From NCBI GenBank assembly GCA_024103005.1, contig JAGFJA010000021.1:1-64000 (forward strand): a stretch of DNA of 64,000 nt, given 5' to 3'. A program made the translations under genes and the position numbers. The notes under the pieces are model-generated. The model searched no databases. It was not told the DNA's origin and saw only the letters and a program-made list of their open reading frames with translations. This DNA comes from Saprospiraceae bacterium (GTDB lineage: Bacteria > Bacteroidota > Bacteroidia > Chitinophagales > Saprospiraceae). This document shows positions 1 through 8,586 of this stretch, piece by piece. The stretch's first letter is position 1. Each line of letters opens with the position of its first letter.

Positions 1-119
1 TTCAATTTGTAGAAAACAAACTCAACAACAGACCACGAAAAAGATTAGGATTTTTAACTCCCAATCAAGTACATTTGCAATTAATTAATAACCATGGACA
101 AGTTGCATTTATGACTTGA
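1..119 (+). mobile_element. 3' end of an IS30-family transposase (partial, runs off window)
   Basis: An open frame entering from the left edge (codons from base 3) ends with TGA at 117-119. Its translation includes LNNRPRKRLGFLTPNQV and ends HGQVAFMT, which resembles the conserved C-terminus of IS30-family transposases (NNRPRKRLG..TP). The catalytic DDE residues would lie upstream, outside the window. The right inverted repeat should lie around or just after the stop codon, but its left partner is not visible, so the exact element end is unknown. The frame that continues after it belongs to a different gene (M1 peptidase remnant), so the element probably sits inside that gene. Family call is by eye. 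Confidence 0.75.
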
Positions 120-384
120 ATCCACCAAAAGTAAAAATGCAGAGATTATAGCTATTTGGTTGGAAGATAACATTGAAGTTAAGAATACGGCCATCTATCC
201 CCGGCTGGAAGAATTTCTGTGTGAAGTAGGGCGAAGAAAATTTTTAATGCCTTTGTTCAAAGCATTAGTCAACACAGGACAGAAGCAAGAAGCAATAAAG
301 ATTTATTCCTCTTGCAGATCAATGTATCATTCCGTTTCACAGAATTCACTCGATGAATTGCTTGATTATCATAGACAGGAGTAA
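118..384 (+). pseudogene. C-terminal remnant of an M1-family (leukotriene A4 hydrolase-like) aminopeptidase
   Basis: The frame open from about base 115 to the TAA at 382-384 encodes about 88 residues. It contains AEIIAIWLED, YPRLEEFL, GRRKFLMPLFKAL and YHSVSQNSLDELL. These match the helical C-terminal domain of bacterial leukotriene-A4-hydrolase-like M1 aminopeptidases (compare GRxKFxxPLFKxL in the human enzyme). The catalytic HExxH zinc domain is missing; the sequence immediately upstream is an IS30 transposase end. Only a TTG at 160 could serve as a start and there is no clear promoter, so this is best read as the 3' stump of a gene split by the insertion. Whether the 5' part survives on the other side of the element cannot be seen here. 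Confidence 0.7.
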
Positions 385-512
385 ATGGAGGAAAATGTTA
401 TTTGTAGTATATAGCAAATATTGTCGGTGGTAATTATAAAATCATGTAACAGTTTATTAGGTTAGTCAATCTATTCGTGTAATTTTACAAAAAACAGACT
501 GTATAAAAATTT

Positions 513-1781
513 ATGACTCCTTTAGCTGAAAGAATGCGACCCCGGAACCCGTCAGACTATGTGGGTCAGAGACATTTGATGGGGGAGGATGCTGCATTCA
601 GACGACTTCTGGAACAAAAGAAGATTCATTCATGCATTTTTTGGGGGCCTCCCGGTGTCGGGAAGACTTCATTGGCTCAATTGATTGCCGAATATACCGG
701 AAAAACAATTTATTCTCTCAGTGCGATAAATTCAGGAGTGAAAGATATCCGGGAAATGATTGAAAAAGCCTCTCGTCCTGATTTGTTTACTAAAGGCGGA
801 GCTCCCATTTTATTTATTGATGAAATTCACAGATTTAATAAATCACAACAGGATGCCTTGTTGGAAGCTGTCGAGAAAGGTGTAGTTATCCTCATCGGTG
901 CGACCACGGAGAATCCTTCCTTTGAAGTGAATCAGGCTTTACTGTCTCGTTGTCAATTATATGTTTTAGAAGAATTGTCTGCAGAAGATCTTAAAAAAAT
1001 GGTGGATGCTGCAATAAAGAGAGATAGTGTGCTAGCAAACCAGCATATTCAAATAAAGGAATATGAAGCAATGATTTATTTTTCAGGAGGGGACGCCAGA
1101 AAATTGTTTAATATTATTGAAATCTTGTCTTCATCCCATGCGGATGAATCCTTGATTATCACCAATGATTTGGTGGAGGATGCAATTAAGGTCAAGAATA
1201 TAGCTTATGATAAGGGTGGTGAGTTTCATTACGACCTTATTTCAGCCTTTATAAAATCAGTCAGAGGATCTAATCCGGATGCTGCTCTGTATTATTTGGC
1301 GAGAATGCTTTTGGGAGGTGAAGATCCTATTTTTATCTGCAGGAGAATGGTTATTCTGGCCTCCGAGGACATTGGCCTGGCCAATCCAAATGCCCTCCTG
1401 ATTGCCCAAGCTTGTATGGATGCTGTACATAAAATCGGTATGCCCGAAGGGAGAATTGTCATGGGTGAATGTGTAATTTATCTGGCAACTTCTCCTAAAA
1501 GTAATTCTGCCTATCTAGCGATAAATAAGGCATTTGAAATAGTTGCAAAAACAGGGAATCCTCCGGTGCCTCTTCACCTTCGGAATGCTCCCACAAAGCT
1601 CATGAAGGAATTGGGCTATGGTAAAGACTATCAGTATGCTCACGATTACGCCGGTAATTTTGTAAATCAGGAATATCTTCCCGATTCCCTTACTGATCAG
1701 TCATTTTATTCTCCCGGAAATAATGGAGCTGAAGAAAGAATTAAATTGTTTCTGAAATCAAAATGGCCTGATAAATTCTGA
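513..1781 (+). CDS. rarA: Replication-associated recombination protein A, AAA+ ATPase
   Basis: The 422-residue product has the full-length RarA/MgsA (WRNIP1-like) architecture, a clamp-loader-type AAA+ ATPase acting at stalled replication forks. Visible motifs are Walker A GPPGVGKT (residues 45-52), Walker [11 protein letters not shown] (99-108) and sensor 1 GATTEN (129-134). The C-terminal half has the family's tetramerisation region (ARMLLGGEDPIFICRRM, then ASEDIGLANP). It is distinct from RuvB at the other end of the window, which has a different C-terminus. It stands alone between short spacers. A 10-bp hairpin follows the stop. No oddities were seen. Confidence 0.95.
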   Translation: MTPLAERMRPRNPSDYVGQRHLMGEDAAFRRLLEQKKIHSCIFWGPPGVGKTSLAQLIAEYTGKTIYSLSAINSGVKDIREMIEKASRPDLFTKGGAPILFIDEIHRFNKSQQDALLEAVEKGVVILIGATTENPSFEVNQALLSRCQLYVLEELSAEDLKKMVDAAIKRDSVLANQHIQIKEYEAMIYFSGGDARKLFNIIEILSSSHADESLIITNDLVEDAIKVKNIAYDKGGEFHYDLISAFIKSVRGSNPDAALYYLARMLLGGEDPIFICRRMVILASEDIGLANPNALLIAQACMDAVHKIGMPEGRIVMGECVIYLATSPKSNSAYLAINKAFEIVAKTGNPPVPLHLRNAPTKLMKELGYGKDYQYAHDYAGNFVNQEYLPDSLTDQSFYSPGNNGAEERIKLFLKSKWPDKF

Positions 1782-1819
1782 CCATTAAAGAGTAGCAATT
1801 CTTTAAAAATTATTTAAAA

Positions 1820-1849
1820 GCCAACTGTTATTGTATCAAAACAGTTGGC
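1820..1849 (+). terminator. Hairpin downstream of rarA
   Basis: A perfect 10-bp inverted repeat (GCCAACTGTT / AACAGTTGGC) with a 10-base loop lies 38 bases after the rarA stop. It is followed by CTTATG rather than a clean T run, so it is a weak intrinsic terminator or a 3'-end stabilising hairpin. Confidence 0.5.
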
Positions 1850-1939
1850 CTTATGTCAGGACGTTTTAATAATAATCCTCAATTCAGATTGTTCGATAGG
1901 TTGGATTCAATACGATTGACCTATAATGTTTAAAGAAAG

Positions 1940-1970
1940 TTGATATTTTAAGTTTAATGTTATAGTTTTG
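1940..1970 (+). promoter_or_regulatory. Bacteroidota-type promoter of the acyl-CoA dehydrogenase gene
   Basis: TTG at 1940-1942 and TAGTTTTG (TAnnTTTG) at 1963-1970 are separated by 20 bases, which fits the primary sigma-factor consensus of Bacteroidota (-33 TTTG, -7 TAnnTTTG). Transcription would start about 1977, leaving a leader of under 20 bases before the ATG at 1994. Confidence 0.7.
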
Positions 1971-1993
1971 CCAGCCAAAGTAAAAATAGTAGA

Positions 1994-3133
1994 ATGACGG
2001 TACAGGAAAACCTAGAGATGATCAGACAAAGTGTCAGAGATTTTGCCGAGACACATATACGTCCTTATATGATGGACTGGGATGAAAACCAATATTTCCC
2101 GGTTGAGACAATGAAAATGCTGGGACAACAAGGATTTTTAGGAGTTTTAGTACCGGAAGAATATGGTGGTTCCGGACTAGGTTATCAAGAGTATATTACT
2201 GTTGTTGAAGAAATTGCTAAAGTGTGTTCAAGCATCGGACTGTCTGTTGCAGCACATAATTCATTGTGTACCGGTCATATTTTAGCATTTGGTAATGAAG
2301 AACAAAAGAAAAAATATTTGCCCAAACTTGCCTCCGGCGAATGGATTGGAGCCTGGGGCCTGACTGAGGCCAATACCGGTAGCGACGCCGGCAGGATGCA
2401 ATGTGTAGCCTCTTTGGATGGCGATTATTATGTATTGAACGGAACTAAAAACTGGATTACTCATGGTAAAACAGGTGATGTTGCCGTTGTCATTGCCAGA
2501 ACCGGCGAACTGCTTGATTCAAGAGGAATGACAGCCTTTGTTGTAGAACGTGGGACGCCCGGATTTTTAGGTGGTAAAAAAGAGAATAAGTTGGGTATGA
2601 GGGCCTCCGAAACAGCTGAAATGATTTTTGACAATTGCAGAATCCATAAGTCTCAGGTTCTTGGAGAAGTCGGGGATGGCTTTATTCAGGCAATGAAGAT
2701 TTTGGATGGCGGACGAATATCTATTGCTGCCCTTTCACTTGGAATCGCCAAGGGTAGTTATGAAGCATCGGTTAAATATGCCAAAGAAAGACATCAGTTT
2801 GGGCAGCCGATAGCTAATTTTCAGGCAATTTCCTTCAAACTTGCCGATATGGCTACAAAAATTGAAGCAGCGGAATTGCTTACACGCCAGGCAGGTGACA
2901 TGAAGAACCAAGGCCAAAAAATGACAAAAGAAGGCGCAATGGCTAAGTATTATGCTTCTGAAGTATGTGTATGGGCAGCTACAGAAGCTGTCCAGATTCA
3001 TGGCGGATACGGATACACAAAGGATTTCCCCGTTGAAAAATTTTACAGAGACAGTAAATTATGTACCATTGGCGAAGGAACATCTGAAATTCAGAAACTG
3101 GTGATTTCAAGGGAGTTGATCAAAAATTCCTGA
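1994..3133 (+). CDS. Acyl-CoA dehydrogenase (short/medium-chain type)
   Basis: The 379-residue flavoprotein is the usual length for acyl-CoA dehydrogenases, which perform the FAD-dependent alpha,beta-desaturation of acyl-CoA in fatty-acid or branched-chain amino-acid breakdown. The first family signature GAWGLTEANTGSDAG is at residues 119-133. The second, QIHGGYGYT followed by KFYRDSKLCTIGEGTSEIQ, lies near the C-terminus, with E361 in IGEGTSE at the position of the catalytic base of short-chain enzymes. The chain length of the substrate cannot be read from sequence. It is monocistronic with its own promoter; no electron-transfer flavoprotein genes are nearby. Confidence 0.93.
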   Translation: MTVQENLEMIRQSVRDFAETHIRPYMMDWDENQYFPVETMKMLGQQGFLGVLVPEEYGGSGLGYQEYITVVEEIAKVCSSIGLSVAAHNSLCTGHILAFGNEEQKKKYLPKLASGEWIGAWGLTEANTGSDAGRMQCVASLDGDYYVLNGTKNWITHGKTGDVAVVIARTGELLDSRGMTAFVVERGTPGFLGGKKENKLGMRASETAEMIFDNCRIHKSQVLGEVGDGFIQAMKILDGGRISIAALSLGIAKGSYEASVKYAKERHQFGQPIANFQAISFKLADMATKIEAAELLTRQAGDMKNQGQKMTKEGAMAKYYASEVCVWAATEAVQIHGGYGYTKDFPVEKFYRDSKLCTIGEGTSEIQKLVISRELIKNS

Positions 3134-3207
3134 AAAGTAAATCCTAAAGGCCTTTTAGCTTCGGCTTAATCTTTCAGTTAAGTTCATCTCTTTATAGTTA
3201 CTTAATT

Positions 3208-3798
3208 ATGATCATAGAATCAATGTATTTCCCGCCTGTAAAGGTTTTGATGGAAATGCAACAATATGGAAAAGTAACGATAGATAGGGGAGAGTACTTT
3301 AGAAAAGGCAGTTTCAGAAACAAATGTCTGATTAATTCATCTCACGGAACACAACTTTTGTCTGTCCCTCTTAAAAAAGGGAAAAATAATCTGATGCCGA
3401 TGTGCGATGTTCAGATAAGTTATGATGAAGACTGGCCCAGACAGCATCTTTCATCTATCAGGACATGTTATGGCAAATCTCCTTATTTTATTTATCTGAT
3501 AGATGAAGTTGAATCTGTGATTGCTTCACGTCCCAAATTTCTCGTTGACCTAAATGAAAAGAGTCTTTTTTTATTATACAAGTATATCCTCAAAGGAATT
3601 GATATTTTGTATTGTGAACAATATATTGAGACAACCGGTCAGCAGGATTTTCGTAACGTATTTAAGTTAAATAATTATCAGCAAGCCGATGTTAACCATT
3701 ATCCGCAGGTGTTTGAGGGAAATAACGGTTTTCTTCCAAACCTGAGCGGATTGGATTTACTCTTTTGTCAAGGAAGATATGGATATCTGTACCTATGA
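3208..3798 (+). CDS. WbqC-family protein
   Basis: The 196-residue protein matches the WbqC-like family (Pfam WbqC). It starts with ESMYFPPVKVLMEM and contains the conserved segments KGSFRNKCLI, VPLKKGKN and WPRQHLSSIRTCYGKSPYF. Members occur in O-antigen/polysaccharide loci and in many Bacteroidota genomes, but their reaction is not established. Here it is not in a polysaccharide cluster. In many relatives it lies beside signal peptidase genes, which is not the case here. Cytoplasmic, with no signal peptide. A short perfect hairpin follows the stop immediately. Confidence 0.8.
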   Translation: MIIESMYFPPVKVLMEMQQYGKVTIDRGEYFRKGSFRNKCLINSSHGTQLLSVPLKKGKNNLMPMCDVQISYDEDWPRQHLSSIRTCYGKSPYFIYLIDEVESVIASRPKFLVDLNEKSLFLLYKYILKGIDILYCEQYIETTGQQDFRNVFKLNNYQQADVNHYPQVFEGNNGFLPNLSGLDLLFCQGRYGYLYL

Positions 3799-3799
3799 T

Positions 3800-3819
3800 A
3801 ATCTTTTCTATAAAAGATT
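3800..3819. other. Short perfect hairpin after the WbqC gene
   Basis: AATCTTTT-CTAT-AAAAGATT forms an 8-bp stem with a 4-base loop two bases after the stop codon. It has no T tract downstream, so it may be a 3'-end processing or weak termination structure. Confidence 0.4.
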
Positions 3820-3907
3820 GAAATCCATTGCTATTTTTGAAGGAATTATTGAATATTTTGACCGTGGAACCATTAATTACGTCTAAATCTTTAATTACCT
3901 TAGCAAG

Positions 3908-5647
3908 ATGAATAATATAATAAATCAGGAAGTATATGTATTCCGGGCTAAACTGGAGGAACTTGCTAAAGATATGCACCATCTGACGGTCTTGGTTAAC
4001 CATGATGAATTGTCCGAGACAGTCAGTGTTCTTCGCAACAGGATCAATGAGCCATTTATGTTTGTAATTGTAGGTGAGGTCAAAGCCGGTAAGAGCAGCT
4101 TTATTAATGCATTGCTTGATTCAGACCGTGAAATTACAAAGGTGGCACCACAGCCGATGACGGATACAATTCAGCAAATAGTTTACGGTGAAAATGAGGA
4201 AGTTATTGTTATTAATCCATTCTTGAAGAAAATAACCCAACCCATTGATATACTGAAAGAAATTGCTATCGTGGATACTCCAGGAACTAATACAATAGTT
4301 GAAAAACACCAGCAGATTACAGAGGAGTTTATACCCAGTAGCGACCTGATTGTATTTGTTTTTGAAAGTAAAAATCCATATAGGCAAAGTGCCTGGGATT
4401 TTCTTGATTTTATCAAGGATGATTGGAAGAAAAAAATCATTTTTGTTTTGCAACAAAAAGACTTGATGAGTGAGGCAGATCTGACGATCAATATCAATGG
4501 AGTTAAAGAGCAGGCTGAAAAAAAAGGAATGAATCATCCGATTGTATTCGCTGTTTCAGCCAAGCAGGAACAAGAAGGGATGAAGTCTGAAAGTGGCTTC
4601 ATGGAAGTGAGGCAATATATTTCAAAGAATATAACCGGTGGAAAGGCTCCATACCTTAAGCTTGACAATATTCTGATAACCCTCAGTAACATACATGATC
4701 GTATTGTTACCGGGCTTGAAATCAGGAAAAAACAATATGAAATAGATAAGGCTTTTCGTCAGGACATCTCGGAATCTCTTGATCAGCAGGAAAACAGATC
4801 GGGTAAACATGTTGATATGCTGGTTGAAAATATTGTTAATGCTTATGATCAGGCTACCGGAAAAGCATTGAGTGAGCTGGATCACGGCTTGTCTTTCCCT
4901 GTTATGTTGAAAAGATCCTTTACCTCTATTTTTAGTAAAAAATCTACGCTGAAGTCGTGGTTGCAGGAGGTTGCTTCTCAATTGGAAAATGATTTGAATA
5001 ATGAATTAAGGAAAAAATTGACAGATGGTTCGGGAGATGTCGCTGAAAGTATCCAACAAATGGCCAAAATCATTCAGTTGAAAGTTCAGAATAGTCAGAC
5101 CATACTCAGAGATGATCAGGACATTTTTTCTGATATTGCTGAAAGACGAAACTATATTATGACGGATCTGCAGAATACTTTTAACCAGTTTCTTGAAAAA
5201 TCCGAAAATTTCAAAGATCAGACTTTGTTCCCCGATCAAAGCGGCGTTTCAGCAAATATAGCTACCGGCAGTGGTCTTGCCGTGGTAGGGCTAATTATCG
5301 CAGGAGTTACTCATGGTGCTGTGTTTGATGTTACAGGAGGGCTTTTGACTGCGGTCGGGATATTATTTGCCGGAATTACAACCATGGTCAAGAAAAATAA
5401 AATTATGTCAAATTTTAATCTTGAAATTCGCAAAGGAAAGGATAAACTTCAGACTGATATAGACCACCAGTTAAAGCAATATATCTCTCACCTCAGGAAA
5501 CGAATAGAGGATAACTTTAGCCGCTTTGATGAAATGATGCGACAAGAAGAGAAACAACTGGCCAATATTCAGATTGAGTTTGATAAAATGGGAAATAAAC
5601 TTACGGAGTCAAGAACTGAATTGGATAAACTTATGCGGAGAATATAA
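3908..5647 (+). CDS. Bacterial dynamin-like GTPase
   Basis: The 579-residue protein carries the dynamin-superfamily GTPase motifs: P-loop GEVKAGKSSF (56-65), a G2 region with the family-typical PQPMTDTI (81-88), G3 DTPG (123-126) and a G4-like QQKDL (182-186). After a long helical, coiled-coil-prone middle, residues about 445-500 hold two hydrophobic stretches (ANIATGSGLAVVGLIIAGV and GGLLTAVGILFAGITTMV) at the position of the membrane-inserting paddle of bacterial dynamin-like proteins. A second coiled coil finishes the protein. This order (GTPase, stalk, paddle, stalk) indicates a membrane-remodelling GTPase. It is a single copy, not a tandem pair, and is followed by a convergent DedA gene. 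Confidence 0.85.
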   Translation: MNNIINQEVYVFRAKLEELAKDMHHLTVLVNHDELSETVSVLRNRINEPFMFVIVGEVKAGKSSFINALLDSDREITKVAPQPMTDTIQQIVYGENEEVIVINPFLKKITQPIDILKEIAIVDTPGTNTIVEKHQQITEEFIPSSDLIVFVFESKNPYRQSAWDFLDFIKDDWKKKIIFVLQQKDLMSEADLTININGVKEQAEKKGMNHPIVFAVSAKQEQEGMKSESGFMEVRQYISKNITGGKAPYLKLDNILITLSNIHDRIVTGLEIRKKQYEIDKAFRQDISESLDQQENRSGKHVDMLVENIVNAYDQATGKALSELDHGLSFPVMLKRSFTSIFSKKSTLKSWLQEVASQLENDLNNELRKKLTDGSGDVAESIQQMAKIIQLKVQNSQTILRDDQDIFSDIAERRNYIMTDLQNTFNQFLEKSENFKDQTLFPDQSGVSANIATGSGLAVVGLIIAGVTHGAVFDVTGGLLTAVGILFAGITTMVKKNKIMSNFNLEIRKGKDKLQTDIDHQLKQYISHLRKRIEDNFSRFDEMMRQEEKQLANIQIEFDKMGNKLTESRTELDKLMRRI

Positions 5648-5666
5648 TGTATTTCAAAAAGACTAT

Positions 5667-5700
5667 CAGCATATTATGCTGTATATATGTTTTGTTTTTA
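5667..5700 (+). terminator. Probable terminator of the dynamin-like GTPase gene
   Basis: CAGCATA-T-TATGCTG forms a compact hairpin (5667-5681) about 20 bases past the stop, followed by a T-rich stretch up to about 5700. Confidence 0.5.
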
Positions 5701-5763
5701 AAAAAAACCTAATTTTTAACTTTAAACTATAAATCACAGTTTAAGAAATATTATTTTCAACGA

Positions 5764-6426
5764 TTATACGATGGTCTTTTCTTTCTTTCGGGATGAAAAT
5801 TTATTTTTCAGAAAAGCAATTATGCCTGGCAATATGGTAACTACTAAGATGCCAATAATCACTAAACTGAAATTCTCCTGAACAAATTTTATTTTTCCGA
5901 AAAAGTATCCTGCAAGTACAAAGATCAGAACCCATAAAACAGCCCCCAGCACATTGTACACAAAGTGTTTCATCGGATTCATGCCTGCAACGCCTGCAAC
6001 AAAGGGAACAAAAGTTCTGAATATCGGCAAAAACCGGCTCAATACAATAGCTTTGGTGCCATGTTTGTGGTAAAATTCCTGTGTTTTTTCTAAATGTTCC
6101 TTCTTGATAAATTTCGAATCCTTTTTAAATATGGATGGTCCCAATCTCCTCCCAATCTCATAGTTAACTGTATTGCCGATGATGGCGCCCGCAAGACAAA
6201 CCGCAATCGTCAGGAAAATATTTAATCCCGATGTTGCACAAATAGCACCGGCTGCAAAGAATAAAGAATCACCCGGGAGAAAAGGGGTTACGACAAGTCC
6301 TGTTTCACAAAAAACAACCAAAAAGAGTATGATATACGTTGCAGTTCCATAATTATTTGCAATTTCAAGCAAATGCGTATCTATGTGGAGAATAAAATCA
6401 ATAATTTTTTTAGCTGTTTCAATCAT
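5764..6426 (-). CDS. DedA-family (SNARE-associated/VTT domain) membrane protein
   Basis: The 220-residue integral membrane protein has the DedA hallmarks: E41 and PFLPGDSLFFAAG (48-60), NYEIGRRLGP (88-97) and the arginine-rich SRFLPIFRTFVPFVAGVAGM (130-149). There are four to five hydrophobic segments. The DedA family includes lipid-carrier flippases/scramblases (for example undecaprenyl phosphate recycling proteins); the substrate of this member is unknown. The ATG at 6424-6426 is the only sensible start. A basic C-terminal tail (KNKFSSRKKEK) faces the cytoplasm. It is transcribed convergently with the GTPase gene. Confidence 0.92.
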   Translation of the reverse strand: MIETAKKIIDFILHIDTHLLEIANNYGTATYIILFLVVFCETGLVVTPFLPGDSLFFAAGAICATSGLNIFLTIAVCLAGAIIGNTVNYEIGRRLGPSIFKKDSKFIKKEHLEKTQEFYHKHGTKAIVLSRFLPIFRTFVPFVAGVAGMNPMKHFVYNVLGAVLWVLIFVLAGYFFGKIKFVQENFSLVIIGILVVTILPGIIAFLKNKFSSRKKEKTIV

Positions 6427-6574
6427 TGCCTGAAAGATTATTTGATAATAACGAGATTATGCAGCAATATAGTTTGAAATATATTAAATTATTTCTATTG
6501 CCTATAGTTGTGTTTAACTCTTTTGATTTAAATTGGTTCAAAAAAAATAACTTAATTTCAAAATTTTATTTGAT

Positions 6575-6582
6575 TACATTTG
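6575..6582 (+). promoter_or_regulatory. Promoter -7 element that fixes the start of the next gene
   Basis: TACATTTG (TAnnTTTG) followed by CAC is a typical Bacteroidota -7 box. Transcription would start near 6589, downstream of the first possible ATG of the frame (6426), so translation most likely starts at the ATG at 6606. No good -33 match is seen. Confidence 0.6.
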
Positions 6583-6605
6583 CACTTTTATTACTTCTGT
6601 TATAT

Positions 6606-7184
6606 ATGTATAAGTATTTATATTCCAATATATTGAAAATTAGCCTGATCATTGTAAGTTGTTTCGCAATTTTTACTTTTACAATAATAGAAAGCTACGG
6701 TCAGAAAAAGCCTATTCTGCAAAAGTCTGGTCAATCAGCTCAAATGGATTCTCAGACACCTTTTAATTTTCTTATCGGAACATGGGCTTCCTATAATAGG
6801 GAATCTACTTTTGCTGCCTATTGCCATATTAAGCCCATATCCTCCGGGAATGCCATCGAAATAAAGATGGAACATCCGGATGGAACACTCTCTGTTGGAC
6901 TCATTTATACCGATGCGATGGATTCAAGGTGGAAACTTGTCTGGGTAGGTGCAGATGGGTCTGACCTGACTGGCAACGGAATCCGCTATTATGAGCCCGG
7001 ACTCAATCCGGACAGATATGTTTTTAAGGGTAATACAAACGTTAAAGGTCAGCCTGCAATTGACCGTTATGTGTTTGAGAACGTTAATAAAGATACCGTT
7101 ATCAAAAGTTACGAAATAAGTTTAGATGGCGGAAAATCATGGGAAGTAGAATATATCTTTACATTCAAGAGGAATAATAAATAA
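6606..7184 (+). CDS. Exported protein of unknown function, DUF1579-like fold
   Basis: The frame is open from 6426, but the start at 6606 is preferred. It gives a 192-residue protein beginning with a signal peptide or anchor (MYKYLYSNILKISLIIVS...ESYGQ), and a -7 promoter box lies just upstream. The mature part starts with FNFLIGTW, an opening seen in lipocalin-like DUF1579 proteins that bind small hydrophobic molecules. It continues with beta-rich sequence (WKLVWVGADGSDLTGNG, GGKSWEVEYIFTFKR). It is followed at 10 bases by a lipoprotein gene. The function is not known and the fold assignment is tentative. Confidence 0.6.
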   Translation: MYKYLYSNILKISLIIVSCFAIFTFTIIESYGQKKPILQKSGQSAQMDSQTPFNFLIGTWASYNRESTFAAYCHIKPISSGNAIEIKMEHPDGTLSVGLIYTDAMDSRWKLVWVGADGSDLTGNGIRYYEPGLNPDRYVFKGNTNVKGQPAIDRYVFENVNKDTVIKSYEISLDGGKSWEVEYIFTFKRNNK

Positions 7185-7193
7185 TTTTGGCTC

Positions 7194-7586
7194 ATGAAAA
7201 ATCTTCGATTCTATACCCTTTTGCTCATAATTATGGCTATCTATGCAGCTTGTAATTCACATAAGACTTTTACAGTCGATGAGATGATGGATTCCAAAAT
7301 AAAATTTGATCTTAATCAGCTGGATAAAGATGGTCTTGCAGGTGAAGAAGATGGCAAACACAGTATTTCCTATGAATTTTGTATTCCGGATAATAAAATG
7401 TCAAGAGATAAAGTAAAAAAAATTGACACAACCATCATATTTACCAAGTCTATGGGCAGATCGATGTGCGATAGGAATCAGATATTATGTTTGGGGAATA
7501 CACATCAGCCTCATGCAGTTAAAGTTCTGCGTAAATTAGCTGAATTAAAATTTGTCGAAAAAATTACCGAAACTTATTTTGAGTAA
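7194..7586 (+). CDS. Small predicted lipoprotein of unknown function
   Basis: The 130-residue protein opens with a lipoprotein signal peptide (MKNLRFYTLLLIIMAIYAAC), with the lipobox cysteine at residue 20. The mature part is charged and shows no family I recognise. It has four more cysteine residues (YEFCIP, SMCDRNQILCLG) that could form disulfides in the periplasm. The C-terminal third (HAVKVLRKLAELKFVEKI) looks helical. It lies 10 bases behind the DUF1579-like gene, so the two are probably co-transcribed. It ends 18 bases from a convergent gene. Confidence 0.6.
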   Translation: MKNLRFYTLLLIIMAIYAACNSHKTFTVDEMMDSKIKFDLNQLDKDGLAGEEDGKHSISYEFCIPDNKMSRDKVKKIDTTIIFTKSMGRSMCDRNQILCLGNTHQPHAVKVLRKLAELKFVEKITETYFE

Positions 7587-7603
7587 GATAAAAGTGATAT
7601 ACC

Positions 7604-8512
7604 TTAACCCTCATCCGTTCTTCCAAACTTGTTGGATGGTTTATTCTTTTTTCTGATTGAATTAAGTTCTGATTCGTTCATAAATCTCTGTGGAAGGAAT
7701 GAAATGTGATGCCATCTTCCTTTTTTATACCTGAATCCTTCATAAGTCCCGTCGGGTACTGCTGTTTCGCCCTGACCTTTGAATATTTCTGTCATAGGAA
7801 TCAGATGATCGAGGATAATTAGATTTTCTTCCTCCTCATAGTTGAGTTGCATGGCCACATCCGCGGAATAAGTATAAATATATCGTAGCGGAGTGTCTTC
7901 ACCATCTGTAGAATCTTTTACAAATACATCCTTTCCAAATACAGGCTGATTATTGGAATCAAAGGATAGAACATCAATTACTTTCCTTTTATTGAAGAAG
8001 GAAAATCCATTGTAGCCTAATAGAAGGTAATATGGCTGATTTTTTAATTTGCAGTCGAAAAGCCTGTAGTATAAGGCACCCTGCCATTCTTCCGGTCTCA
8101 ATTCTTCGTTTGTTATGCCATCTTTGTTGTTTTCATAGGAGCGGTCAGTGAACGGAATAAATCCTCCGGCTGCCATTTGAATACCACCATAATACCGATA
8201 ATGATTGTTATCTATAAAATGCTGTCCGGTGATTATTCTGAAGGATGAATCCTTGGGATATAAAACAGAAAAAAACTTTGAAATTGTAAATTTATTGTGA
8301 AAGGTAGCGGAATCAGCCAATTCAGCATTAAAAAAATCCATAACAAAATTTACTGCTTCTGCACGATTGACTGCATTAGTATCCTCTAAAATAACATTTC
8401 CCTTTTGACTTAAGATTTCGTCCCATTGGTGCCAACTTTTCTTTTGAGCTTGAGTGCTTTGGCCAATTAAAAGGACAGAAACCAGAATTAAATACTTCTT
8501 CAAGTGAAACAA
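7604..8512 (-). CDS. Secreted protein of unknown function
   Basis: The 302-residue protein has a clear Sec signal peptide (MFHLKKYLILVSVLLIGQSTQAQ, cleavage after residue 21-23). The mature region has aromatic-rich blocks (NNHYRYYGGIQMAAGG, YYLLLGYNGFSFFNKRKVIDVL) and ends in a basic tail (IRKKNKPSNKFGR). It resembles a group of conserved secreted hypotheticals of Bacteroidota, but I cannot attach a domain name with confidence. No sorting domain for T9SS is visible, so a periplasmic location is likely. It is 74 bases downstream of the VWA gene on the same strand. Confidence 0.65.
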   Translation of the reverse strand: MFHLKKYLILVSVLLIGQSTQAQKKSWHQWDEILSQKGNVILEDTNAVNRAEAVNFVMDFFNAELADSATFHNKFTISKFFSVLYPKDSSFRIITGQHFIDNNHYRYYGGIQMAAGGFIPFTDRSYENNKDGITNEELRPEEWQGALYYRLFDCKLKNQPYYLLLGYNGFSFFNKRKVIDVLSFDSNNQPVFGKDVFVKDSTDGEDTPLRYIYTYSADVAMQLNYEEEENLIILDHLIPMTEIFKGQGETAVPDGTYEGFRYKKGRWHHISFLPQRFMNESELNSIRKKNKPSNKFGRTDEG

Positions 8513-8586
8513 CAGTTTTAAGTTTGAATGTCTTTTAAATAGAACGCAAATTACTGTTTAATAGATACATTACAGTCGGTGAAATG

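Noticed and set aside
513-1781. Assignment of the first AAA+ gene as a DNA polymerase III tau/gamma subunit or RuvB
   Set aside because: It lacks the zinc cysteines of DnaX and the winged helix of RuvB, and has the RarA-specific C-terminus.
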